Shown here piece after piece: positions 27,583 to 39,655 of a stretch of DNA of 64,000 bases; position 1 is the first letter of the stretch, and each line of letters starts with the position of its first letter. The stretch is taken from assembly GCF_000247815.1 (NCBI RefSeq), contig NC_021692.1:5034461-5098460 (forward strand), written 5' to 3'. The notes under the pieces were generated by a model that saw only the letters and a program-made list of their open reading frames with translations, searched no databases and was not told where the DNA came from. Source of the DNA: Ficedula albicollis (taxonomy: Eukaryota > Chordata > Aves > Passeriformes > Muscicapidae). The position numbers and the translations under genes were made by a program.

Positions 27583-28615
27583 ATTTAAAACAATGCAAAA
27601 ATCTGCATATTTTGTTCTAAAACTGAAAAAATAGATTTATTTGAGGCTTCAGTGAAATACTTTTTTCTTTTTAATCTGACATGATAAATTCTAAAAAAAT
27701 TATATTCTACAAAGTATTTCCCCTTTGGTGAAGTTCCATAGAGCCAAAGTAAGTGATTTCATTCAAGTTGCTCAAGCTACCTCTAGTTCAGATGTTTAGT
27801 ATAAAATTTTTCTGGACCTGAGTCTTGCAGTTAAAAGATGAGCTTTTCAAGTACTTCTTGACTGGAGACAGAAAAATCACATAAAACTGACCCAAAATCC
27901 AGCAGACCAAATAAGAGGGTTCAAGAGACACAAGTCTAGGCCTTGTCACATGCCAGGCTGAGCTCCAAAGAGCACAGAGGTGCTGCAGCTCCTGCCTTAG
28001 CACAGCAGCTTGCTGCAAGTCAATTCTCTGCACATATCTCTGCCTGTCACTGCTACATTGCAATTACAGTCACTCCTTTTAGCTATTTGCCACTGATTAA
28101 ATGAAAGCACAGAAATCAGTTTATCTGGTCAGCCAGTGTGAGCAGCCAAAAATTAACCTGCAAGCAGCAGCTTCTCTATTCTTAGTGATACCCTGTGCCC
28201 ACTTCATGTTTGCTCTGCCCTCTCAGGCACAGCCCTTGGAAATGTCCAGGATCAGAATTTTCACTCAAAGCTGATCTTACTCCCAGGTGCCCAAAGGCCC
28301 CAGAGCATGAAGCCCTCCTGTCTCTCTTTAAGGAAATCCCCTGCCCCCACCGGCAGAAGGAATTCAGCCTGTCCTCACTGTCCACAGGCCACAGTTTGTT
28401 CATCCTTGTAATAAATTATGGATGCCCCCCCATACGCATCTGTTACTCAAATCACCAGTTAATAATGTATGAATAAATGAAGAGACTGCTCTGAGGGGAG
28501 AGAACTGTAGGGGACTAAACTTTGAATTCTGTGCTACAGCAGCAAGCATCAAAGCTGTACTGCCAGGCTTGACCTCAGCTGGGTTTTATTTTTTAAGAGG
28601 GTTGGAACTGGCCTG
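27583..28615. repeat. Copy B of the 1.03-kb duplicated unit
   Basis: Nearly identical to 26067-27100. Copy B ends in GGTTGGAACTGGCCTG and runs into an assembly gap where, by analogy with copy A, another TGAGA array would be expected. Confidence 0.96.
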
Positions 28616-29083
28616 NNNNNNNNNNNNNNNNNNNNNNNNNNNNNNNNNNNNNNNNNNNNNNNNNNNNNNNNNNNNNNNNNNNNNNNNNNNNNNNNNNNNN
28701 NNNNNNNNNNNNNNNNNNNNNNNNNNNNNNNNNNNNNNNNNNNNNNNNNNNNNNNNNNNNNNNNNNNNNNNNNNNNNNNNNNNNNNNNNNNNNNNNNNNN
28801 NNNNNNNNNNNNNNNNNNNNNNNNNNNNNNNNNNNNNNNNNNNNNNNNNNNNNNNNNNNNNNNNNNNNNNNNNNNNNNNNNNNNNNNNNNNNNNNNNNNN
28901 NNNNNNNNNNNNNNNNNNNNNNNNNNNNNNNNNNNNNNNNNNNNNNNNNNNNNNNNNNNNNNNNNNNNNNNNNNNNNNNNNNNNNNNNNNNNNNNNNNNN
29001 NNNNNNNNNNNNNNNNNNNNNNNNNNNNNNNNNNNNNNNNNNNNNNNNNNNNNNNNNNNNNNNNNNNNNNNNNNNNNNNNNNN
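28616..29083. other. Assembly gap, 468 N
   Basis: A run of N placed where the duplicated unit would continue into TGAGA repeats, so the missing sequence is probably repeat. Open frames across it are meaningless. Confidence 1.
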
Positions 29084-29512
29084 TTATGAACATGAATGGC
29101 TGAACAGCAGGGGCATGGCATGAAAGCTGGCCCAGAAACACAGGGAAAGAAGGAAATACCAAATGAAAAACTTGCCAGAAGCACATGGGTATCACAGGTC
29201 TTCACTATCTTGTGTCAGTCTGAACTGGGAGTGAAGGTCACAAGTGAATTGATAATTCTCACCAGAAATAAGTTTTTAATTCTCACTAACAGTTCTCAGT
29301 CAGGGGAGCTGATGCAATTTGAAAATACAAAGCCTGCAAATAAGGAAAAAGGTGAAGAGCTACTGAAGAAGTTTCTAAGTCTATAACAAGCTTGTGCATG
29401 GCATGCTCCAGAACTGTAACTTAGCACCAAGCGCTGCTGGATCTCAGGTTGGAAACATCCCCGTGTGTCGAGGAGCACCCAGGTCGGCGTGGCCTCGGCA
29501 GCGGCTCAGGAG

Positions 29513-29548
29513 GGGACAGTCAGGGGACAGTCGGGGGACAGTCGGGGG
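29513..29548. repeat. GGGGACAGTC-type decamer repeat at a gap edge
   Basis: About three to four copies of GGGGACAGTC or GGGGGACAGTC run into the second gap, suggesting that the gap holds a G-rich minisatellite. Confidence 0.85.
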
Positions 29549-30351
29549 NNNNNNNNNNNNNNNNNNNNNNNNNNNNNNNNNNNNNNNNNNNNNNNNNNNN
29601 NNNNNNNNNNNNNNNNNNNNNNNNNNNNNNNNNNNNNNNNNNNNNNNNNNNNNNNNNNNNNNNNNNNNNNNNNNNNNNNNNNNNNNNNNNNNNNNNNNNN
29701 NNNNNNNNNNNNNNNNNNNNNNNNNNNNNNNNNNNNNNNNNNNNNNNNNNNNNNNNNNNNNNNNNNNNNNNNNNNNNNNNNNNNNNNNNNNNNNNNNNNN
29801 NNNNNNNNNNNNNNNNNNNNNNNNNNNNNNNNNNNNNNNNNNNNNNNNNNNNNNNNNNNNNNNNNNNNNNNNNNNNNNNNNNNNNNNNNNNNNNNNNNNN
29901 NNNNNNNNNNNNNNNNNNNNNNNNNNNNNNNNNNNNNNNNNNNNNNNNNNNNNNNNNNNNNNNNNNNNNNNNNNNNNNNNNNNNNNNNNNNNNNNNNNNN
30001 NNNNNNNNNNNNNNNNNNNNNNNNNNNNNNNNNNNNNNNNNNNNNNNNNNNNNNNNNNNNNNNNNNNNNNNNNNNNNNNNNNNNNNNNNNNNNNNNNNNN
30101 NNNNNNNNNNNNNNNNNNNNNNNNNNNNNNNNNNNNNNNNNNNNNNNNNNNNNNNNNNNNNNNNNNNNNNNNNNNNNNNNNNNNNNNNNNNNNNNNNNNN
30201 NNNNNNNNNNNNNNNNNNNNNNNNNNNNNNNNNNNNNNNNNNNNNNNNNNNNNNNNNNNNNNNNNNNNNNNNNNNNNNNNNNNNNNNNNNNNNNNNNNNN
30301 NNNNNNNNNNNNNNNNNNNNNNNNNNNNNNNNNNNNNNNNNNNNNNNNNNN
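29549..30351. other. Assembly gap, 803 N
   Basis: A run of N between a G-rich decamer repeat on the left and a CpG-rich island on the right. High GC content probably caused the break. Confidence 1.
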
Positions 30352-30575
30352 ACGGCCGCGGTTCTCGCTCGCTGCCGCCGGGATGCGCCGCGGGCGCACG
30401 GAGCGCGCTCACCGCGCCCGAGCCCGAACCGCTCCCGGCCGGGGAGAAGCTGAGGGGAAACTCCGAGCAGCACAGCCGGCGGCTGCTCGATCCTCACGGA
30501 AATGCAAACCGACCTGCGAGTATCCCACCGGGCGGGAGGGCGCAGGAATTCAGTGCACAGCGCGCTGCGTGACCT
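30352..30575. promoter_or_regulatory. CpG island edge, candidate promoter or first exon
   Basis: About 200 bp with dense CpG (for example CGGCCGCGG, CGCCGCGGGCGCACGG, GCGCGCT), in sharp contrast to AT-rich neighbours and cut off on the left by a gap. On the minus strand the sequence GGGCGCGGTGAGCG offers a possible splice donor, as expected for a noncoding first exon of PLCH2. A plus-strand transcript is equally possible, with a candidate donor after AAATCCAG near 30605. Strand and gene assignment are inference. Confidence 0.6.
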
Positions 30576-33334
30576 ACGAGACACAAAAAGCTGTGCCAAA
30601 TCCAGGTAGTGTCTTCCAGGGACTTGACCGAGCCTCATCTCCTCCCACAAGTAAGTGCATCTCATCCACCGAGATAAGCATCATCTGTTCAGGTGCTGGA
30701 GACTGATAGAACAGCAATTTCTCCGCTATAAAAATGAATGGCACAATCTGTCACTGTATTGTCTCTTGTCCCTAAATTACCTATTTCTGCTGCACCTTTC
30801 ACAACAAAAAGGAAGCATGGAATCTTCACAACTCCCTCACAATTCTAACTTTTATTACTGCTTTAAACTTTAAGGTAGGAGATCTGCACATCTTTCATGG
30901 TGCATGCAGTCAGTTCACAACTTCGACTGAGAAGCAAAGAGCAAACTGCTCAGAGCACTGCCTGTCCAGTCACCTGGACTCAGGGAGGAAAGCAAATCAG
31001 GCTCTGAACCAGACAGTGAAGAACTCAGAGACTTTCTGGTGATAGTTGTTGGCAAAGCCTCTCTGATATCGCAGCCACATTTACAGGACGTCACAACCAC
31101 GATACACTGTGCAGAGAATCCAGACTTTATCCCTACGTTGTCTGTAAGAAGCTTGAATCTAATATCTGGTACTTGTACTATTAAAAAAGCTCTTCCAGCT
31201 GAGGATTAATCATCTCAGTAGGACTGTGCAAATGCATGTGAGATGAGTGGGGAAGGTTATATAAAGCCCACAGAGAGAGGGGAAAATGCAGAATAGAACT
31301 GAGGACCTGGATTGCGCAGCACCTGAACGCCTGCAGGTGTTTCTAACAGTGAGATGCATTCAGTGCTGGCTGTAATTTACTTGTCAGTCATTTACATGAT
31401 TAATTATCTCCTCCAAATGGCTCATCACCCAGGGTACCTGGAGTGTTACAACCATCATTAGAGATGCAACAGTGCAGTCCTCCAGCAGACACAGACCCAA
31501 GGAACTGCACAGACACACTTTGCCATGAGACATGCAGCTGATGAAAGCGTGTACAGAGCCCCAGGAACACACAACACTGCAGAACCATCTGAGAACTGCA
31601 CACAGGAATGGCTTTAATGAACTGTGTGCCACAGGTAAAGAGGAGATGACTGCACAATCAAACCTGGTCAGCATAATCTACACCAGCACAACTCCTGCAC
31701 AATCACTGATAGGATGAAGGAACATCAGCACTGTGCAGCAGCAGAAATCATTCCATACACACAGCAGTGACATTAAGAAATGATGAGCAGAGTTTAGCAC
31801 AGTCCATGGTGGTGGAGTTTCTGTTGTTTAAAAGCCAACCTTCCCTTCCTCCACCAGTAAACTTTGCAAGGCACACTCAAATACAATGTCTACAGCTACT
31901 GACACTGCTCTGGAGTAAACAATTCATTCAGAGACTTGGGAATTGCTCTGTCCTTAGCATTATCATTTCTCCGAAGCAATACATGTTTCACTTGCTGTAA
32001 GTAGAATGGATTTGCAATTATTAGCAGTCTTTGCATTTATCTAGATGCTATGGCCGTAATTAATAAAACATGCCTTCTTAAAGATAAAAGATCTTTAAGA
32101 TAAAAGATCTTTAGATAAGAACTAAAAAATATTATCCTCTAACAAACAGGGTCAGATGGCTGAATGCCTCTGAGCAAGTGAGGAAAAGGAAGAGTAATGT
32201 GATGTTATGAAAGTACTACTGAACAACAACTGAGCCCATAAGCACAAGAACAATTTATCTTCTAGCAAAAACTCGAGTGGATGCAGTAAAAAGAACAAAT
32301 CCACCTACTGTGTTTCTGCGATGGGCTTCCTAAATCCATCATCTTGTAGAGATGAGTGTTTTTCTCAATTGCCTGTGTTAGGAAGTCAAAATACTCTGCA
32401 TTTTCCCTCCGTCTTGCTCCCTCTTCTGCAAGTCTCTCTCTGCGTCCGTGTGAGAAGGCAGTTTGAATTTCATCCCGTTTATTAGCTCAGGCACTGAGGA
32501 ATCACTGCCCGCTCTGTGATGCACAAGCTCCTTTCCTCTACACAACACTGAGGAAGCGGGGGAGAGAGGAGAGGTAGGATTTTATCTAAACTACTTTTTG
32601 CTGGAACAATTAACTCTTCACTGACTGACAGCTCCTTCCTGGTGTATCTCGTGCCAGTTGACACTGAAATGTCTCCTCCTCTGAGGCAACAGGGGATTCT
32701 CTCTAACAGATGTTTAATGTTCATATTCCTTCTTTTAAGATTTCCTCTGCTTTTGTCTTCCAGTGCTTAACTGGGAACTACAGTCAGACACCACCACAGC
32801 CATGATCTCTTATAACCACATGAGCTGCCCCTGTTCAATTATGCCAGAGGGGCTAAGGGGCACAAAATCTCTGAACTTTTTTGAGTTTTTGTTGTTCCCC
32901 AGTCCCTACAGCTTCTAAAACAACAGAGGTCTCTAATAGGGATTTGTTCTCCACCAACTAATGCTTGCTGCTTCTTCAGGTAAAGTATTTAACACCTCTG
33001 ACCCCAAACATCCAAAACTGAGCAGAATTATTTGCCACAAAGCCAAATTCACTGCTGCTAGAAGAATGAAATGTGGGTGCACCTGTGCATACCATCTTCA
33101 TCCCCAAACACTTTCAAGGTAACAGAACAGAATCCTGTTCATCCCTCTGCAGTGAATTCTCACTCAGGTACGAACAAATGATCTTGCTTCACTTTCTCAA
33201 CCACCTGTTCTAAAAAAGAAACACAGTTTAGTAACACCACCCCATAGGCTGTTCCACACTCAACCAGGTCAGCAAGAGTTTCCCCAAGTTTAATGTTTTC
33301 CTGGGAGAACTGTGATATACATAAAAATAAACGA

Positions 33335-33362
33335 ATATATGTATGTATGTATGTATGTATAT
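33335..33362. repeat. (GTAT)n microsatellite
   Basis: Short run of GTAT/ATGT tetranucleotides. Confidence 0.9.
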
Positions 33363-35344
33363 ATAAAACCCTGTAGATATTTGCATCTCTTGAGAGAGTT
33401 TTAACTTTTTAATCCCTGCCCACAGTAAAACCTCTCTGATGCAAATTTTTACTTAGAGGTCTATGAGAAAAACGAATCAAATTAACTAGATTTTCCTCAC
33501 TAACCATTTTCCTCCAGAGAACAGCATGCAGGATTAAGCACAAACCCTTTTTTCCCCCCTACTTCAAACAGCACTTTGTAGTCCATCTATTCCTTCTTCT
33601 GCTGGTAAATGAGGACAAAACCTGTTCTGTAATCATAGATCTGAATGCTAATGCTTCTAACATATTTCTATTTTCATATTTAATTCTAGCAAATGAGCAT
33701 TTTGAACTTTCATTAAGCTTCATTTCTTGATTTTTGAGCATTATCTTGACAGCAACCCAGCTCCTGCATCTGTCACTATTCCAAAGACTTGCCTGGTACT
33801 GGAGCACACTTTCTTGGAATGACTTTCCTCTGACTTTCACTGATGGTCCCACACACTCGAAGTACCTGCATATGTCAACACACAGTTCATTCACTGTGAC
33901 ACAAACCTCAAGTTTTTTCTTCCCTAGATCCAATCACAAATCCTGCTGGCCCACTGGGAATCAACATCCCCCCCTTTCAGTTCAGTAAGAGGGACCAGTT
34001 AAGGGGATTAGAATAGTCTCCAAACAGGTTTAAAATCTTCTGTCTTCTTCACTGAGCCCATTGCATTTCAGCAGGCAAAAAGATGATTACTTCAGGGAAA
34101 TATCAGTGGTTCTGATATTGTCAAAAATAATCTCACTCCCTCTTCTCTAATCTATTCACAGTTCTACTTTGCACAGAGCATTTTCAGCATAAAAGGTTCA
34201 TAGTAGAACAGCTTCTCTTCACAGTGGCTACACAGGTTTAACTCATGGCTTGTACTTCTGAGATCATGAGTTAGAGAATATTCTCGTTTCCTCTCTACAG
34301 AGCCAGCAATGCAGCTGAAGGATCCTGGATTTGCCTGGGAGATGGCAGCAGCCACAGATCAAGTGGTTCCTCATAGTTTGATAACTGTAGAAAACCACTA
34401 TGGTTTGCTTCAGAAGACAACCGGAGTCATTTGTTCTCTCAAGAAACAAAGCATTCCTCTCTCTAATGAAGCATTTAACCTCAGATCAAACTGACAGATA
34501 AGATGCTGATGTGAAGATAAATAGAACACTGCTTGGAGATGAAGGGCATTGAAATGTTTGGGGAGGTGAGTAATACCAAAAGCCAGGGAGGTTCACAGCA
34601 TCACAGTCAGGGATTGTGCTAGGATTTTAAAATAACCATTGCCAAACTCCAAATGCAGACCAAAGCCAGTCATGCTGTAAGGCACACAGGTTAGTAGTCA
34701 CTTGGCTGTACCTGCATTTGGTGGCATTCAGGGGGATTAAGTTTACCAGAACTATCAGCAGATACAAATAATTTGCTTGTGAGAAAGTGTAAGAGGGAGA
34801 GACTCAGCTCTTGTTTACAGAGCCTCCCAGAGCAGCATCCTCCTGAGTGGCTTTGATTGACAGGCTTATTCACAGCTAATGGCAGCATCTCCAGAACTTC
34901 CCACAGATAATGCCAATATCGTTGCACTTTGTTGGGGAATATTGGATTTGCTCCCCTCCCATCTCTGACAACACACAGGCTGAGCACTCATACGAATGAA
35001 TGAAAGGAACATATTTTTCCTCTCGCAGCATTATAAAGACCTGATTTTTAATTGCTCCAGCACCGGTTCAGTCAATCCAGAAGTTGGTTTACTACCTCTA
35101 AACATACTGTACTTATTCTAACCACCTGACTGAGCATGATTTTTACCTATTTCACTGTTATAAGGATCAGACCAGGGTAACTTCCCTGCCGCAGGCACAT
35201 CCACCAAGAACTTTTACTCTGCCTTGCAGGGAGCAGTGGTCACAAGCAGGAGTTACCCTGGTTTATAACCCCCAAGGGATGCCAGGTACAAAAGCTCCAG
35301 GAACAGCGGCACTGAGCTGCTTCTGAGGCAGCTGAAACTGCCCA

Positions 35345-35520
35345 GCCCCGGGCTCTGGCAGGACGGAGGCTGTGTGACCACAGCACACGTTCACCCAGCA
35401 GATGGCAACAGCGACACAGCCCATCATCGCCCGAGCCGCGTCCTGAACCGGGAATGGGGAGCGCACGGCGCTTTCATTCGGCTGGGTTTGTCCCCTTTCC
35501 CACCACACGCGTCCAAAATC
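35345..35520. promoter_or_regulatory. Weak CpG-rich patch
   Basis: A local rise in CpG content (CCCGGGC, GCGACAC, CGCCCGAGCCGCG, CGCACGGCGC, CACGCGTCC) within otherwise AT-rich DNA. It is too weak to call a promoter with confidence. Confidence 0.3.
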
Positions 35521-37861
35521 CTTACAGGCAGCAGCAGATGCACGAGATAGAGCGGGAACACTTGAGGGGGCAGAGGAGAAGAAAGAAGAAGAAACAGATG
35601 GTAACATTCAGGTGATTCAGTTTCCAATCCAGGAAAAAAAACACCACTGATTCTGCAACAGAGTTCAGTCAGCGCCTTTTATCTCGTTTTCCTCAGTTAA
35701 CTTTTACAGGAGAAGCAGAGCTGCCACATAAATTGAGTATCCAGGTAACGCTCCCCTTTTTATTACAGACTCATGATTCACTAGCACAGAGCAAAGAAAG
35801 GTGAGGCCACACTGCAGTATTCCTACAGACCATGGAGAGGACCAACAAAGGAGACCTTTGTCAGAAGCACCTTTGTGGTGCCCACTGCTTTCCGTGTCAG
35901 ATTTCCAACCTTCTAAACATTTATCCTAGCAAACTCCACTGAGACTAAGACAGGTGGTTATTAGTATTTCCTGATGCTAAAACAAAATCACTACCAAGGG
36001 CAGAGGCTGTGTGAGCTGGAGACAAAGCAGATACCTCCCTGCTCCATAGCAGGTGTCAATTCATTGGTATTTAGGTTCCTTCCAGGAGATTGCAGCAGGA
36101 ATGTCTGAGCCTGAATAGGAGTTAGGAGACTAAACACCTTGAGGCATCTTGGCACAGAGCCTCCAAAAACTACATGACAATGCATTTTACCAAAAAAAAC
36201 AGGCAAACAAAAATCCCAACCAAAAAACACTAACAAATAAGTTAATCTAGAAAGCCTTAGACATTTTCATTACCTGTTGAATCTGTTTGGACTAAATGGC
36301 AAGGCTTGAAAAGTTCACTTGATTCAAGCTAAAATCATTGAGGAAACAAATATACATTCCTCAAAGATAGGAAAAAGGAATCTGAGTCACATCAGCTGAA
36401 AGATAAGATACTTAAGCACAGTCATAATGAAGTTCAAGGTCCTGGGATCCAGTGGTTCATTCTGGACTCCTAAGCCTGAGCCTCCTCCTCAGCCCTTTGC
36501 CAGCAGCAAGGAGCCAGACATCCTCCTGGTACCTTGTGGCATACATGATCCCCAAATCCCTGCCCTCCATCAGGTGCAGGAGATGTATTTATGGAGTGTG
36601 AATGAATGGGCAGAGCTGAGAGCTGCCCTTGGGTGCTGAGCCCCAGGCAATTCACCTCTGCCTGCAGTGACCTCAAGACACTCCCTCATCCTTTACAGTG
36701 CACTCTGCTTCACAGAAAGGGACAATTTCTTATAATTTTGTTATAATGTGATATAAAAATGCTCAAAGACTGAATGCTTTCAAACAATTTTCATTCTGAG
36801 ACTTGAACAGTGTTAAATAATTCTACATAAACCTGGACATCCAAAACCAGCCTTTTTCACAAACTGAAAATTGATTCAGTTTCTCTGTTCCATCAGTGCT
36901 CAGATCAACTCCAGGCCACCACCACCCAAGATTAAAAACCTGCAGGGTTCAGACTCCTCTGTGCTCTACAGATTGCATGTTGCAGAACAGTTCCCAAGCA
37001 GCTGATATCAGCACCCACTATTGTCATTCTCTAGATCTTACTGGAGTTATTTCAGTTCTGAATTGCTGAGGTTGGGCATTATAATTATTTGTATTTCAGA
37101 ACACATAAAAAAGACCTAAACGTGAGTGAGAAGTGTCTGTTGTACAGGAACAGCAGTTCCCATTTATAATCAGAATAAGAGATAACATAAGGATGAAATG
37201 AAGTTACAAAAAGAGCCAAACAAGAAGGCAGTAGCAGAATCAGAACTAGGATCTGGATCTGCTGAGCAGTCCAGTATTGTGTCCTTAGATTCATATCTTC
37301 ATTACAACAGTCTGTGGACTCATTAACATAAATGTGTATAAGCTGATGTTGCCAACAAAGGAAACAATTGTGCATTCTGCAAACCTCACTTGTGCATTTC
37401 TGCCTCTGCAGCAAGAGGGAGGACAAACAGCAGCTCTCAGTGCTCATTACACTACAGCCTTGTCCTCCATTCAGGAAGGAAAAAAGGTGTTGAAAACATA
37501 ACCGTCAGTTGAGACTGTGCAAAACCTTCAGAATTTGGTGTCACAATTTTGTAGCAGCGCTGTCTGTGTCATACCAAATTGAAGAGAATGACATGTTCGA
37601 GTTCATTCATTAGAGGGATAACAGTGTGTCTGTTCAGACTCGATTCAAACTGCACCAACAAAACCCAAACCTAAAGCAGGTCCCATTCTTCCTTCACTCC
37701 CTTGTACACACACAACGAGCAGAACTGCAGCATCAGGTCACATTTTATTTTTAGCTGATGGGCAGTTTCACAGAAATATAACTTTAACTGAAGTTCCTGT
37801 CAGACAGCTGGTGCCAATTCACAAAATATCACCTGTGTGTCTGTTCTTCAGCTCAGCTTGT

Positions 37862-37990
37862 GCCACAGAGTGGTTTGGGCTGGAAGGGACCTCTGGAGAT
37901 GCCCCAGCCCAAGCCCTGCCATGACAGCAGCTGCTCACAGCCAGGCAGATGTTGGAGCCCCAGCTGAAGGCCAGCTTAAGTGCTTCTCCA
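37862..37990 (-). mobile_element. CR1-type LINE fragment
   Basis: The stretch GAGTGGTTTGGGCTGGAAGG, continuing GACCTCTGGAGATGCCCCAG, resembles the well-known 3' part of avian CR1 elements read in reverse (GGTTGGAAGGGACC... with a C-rich CCAGCCCAAGCCCTGCCATG block). It is short, diverged and 5'-truncated, as most CR1 copies are. Orientation is inferred from the usual antisense form of this motif. Confidence 0.75.
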
Positions 37991-39533
37991 GGCTAATCTG
38001 ATGTACCACATATCTCAGCAAACAGGATTTTGCATGTCTGTGCACAACACTCTTTCATCAGATTACAAGGGAAAAGTGAGTCTAGACATGCCAGAGCATA
38101 TTTGAAAAATAGAGGATTACTGAATTTGCCATATACCTTCTTGATTTGGACTCTCCCAGTGCTGCTGTAATAAGGACTAATGACATTATATATAACCAAA
38201 TTATGAAAAAGTTAATTGCATTCCACTCAGATTTCCTTTTACATAGCAATCTGCTTCCTCATCCATGTACAACCTACACTGAAAAGTGGAGATTTTACCA
38301 CAAAAAAGCAACAGGTTTTGCAAAGTGTCTCAGTTGATGAAACATCAGAGAGCTGCACAAGAGTGCCGAGAGTTCCAAGCCACTGAAGATGAGTAAGCAC
38401 AGAAGGAGATTGCAGGTAACTGTGATACTGTGGGGCCAAATGATCAGTTGAGGGGCACTTAATTAACTCCATGGGAGTTATTGCAACCAGTGGCTCTACT
38501 CTCCAGCTCCGTCCTTTCCTAAGTTTCCTGGCAGATAAACTCACCCAAATACAAAAAGAGAAGCGTGCATTTGGCAGCCTGGGCCTGACAGAGGTGAAGT
38601 GTTATTTCTGAAGGCACAGGCTGCTGCAGGCAGCAGCTCAGCAGTGTCTCTGTCACGTCTGTGCAGGTGCCTCAGTCTGTCACAGTGCAGAGAAAACCAG
38701 ATCAGAGCTGCATTTCAACAGAGCCATGGAAAGAGTTAATGAGGGAGTCAAGGCCAGGCTCAAGTGGGTGTTCTGAACCAGCCTGCAAAGGGATTCCTGA
38801 GCCCAGACCAGCTTTTGTTTAGGTCCAGACCCACTTGCATTGGAATGCTGGAAGTGCTGCTCAGGCACAATGCAGACTTTCTCTCCCTCCAGCTATTTCT
38901 GCCTTTTCTTTGCACTTTGTCCTAGGTTTGCACACTGACACAGCTTCATGTACAGGAATGTGTGATGCACATCCAGGAGCTATCACCCCACAAATAAAAA
39001 ACGAGTTCCCTAACAGTCAGTTTGTGTGGTATAGAAATACCTGGAATAGATCACCTCACTTCTGCAGTGCCAGAACACACAAATGATGCAATACACCCAT
39101 TTCACATCTAAATTTCTGCACTTTACTTTTCCAAACTCCTTGCAAATCAATATAAGGGAAGAAGCACACTTAGACAATGATAACAGCTTGATGGTTCTAC
39201 TTGGAAAAGTAACACCAGTAAATGTGTGAGAAAGATATGAACTAGAATAATGAAAATCAAATGAAAATCAGTCATGGATTGATTATTTCATTGACAGGCT
39301 ATTTCTAATACACCTACAATATACATATATTCAGCTAGTAAAAAAATACTTATCAGTACAAATTGTAAGCTAACAGAGAGTGAAATTGATCTCACAACTG
39401 CTGGGTATTTAACCAAAATTACAAAATTAGGTCCTGTGAAAACCCACCCAAAACTTTGAGTGCTGTCTACTTCATGACTGCAGGCAGCAAATTAATTGCA
39501 TTTCAAGCAAATGAATCCTGTGTTGAATAAATG

Positions 39534-39655
39534 AAGTTTTAATTTAAATAATAAGTTAAATAATCTTCTTTTTTTAAATTTATTTTAAATGCAAAAAGTT
39601 TTAATTTAAATAATAAGTTAAATAATCTTTTTTTAAATTTATTTTAAATGCAAAA
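39534..39655. repeat. 62-bp AT-rich tandem duplication
   Basis: Two adjacent copies of a unit starting AAGTTTTAATTTAAATAATA. The second is a few bases shorter in its T-rich part. Confidence 0.93.

Noticed and set aside
27059..27598. Minus-strand 179-codon LISSH repeat frame
   Set aside because: Translation of the TGAGA microsatellite.
28549..30706. Long frames crossing N runs
   Set aside because: They exist only because unknown bases contain no stop codon.
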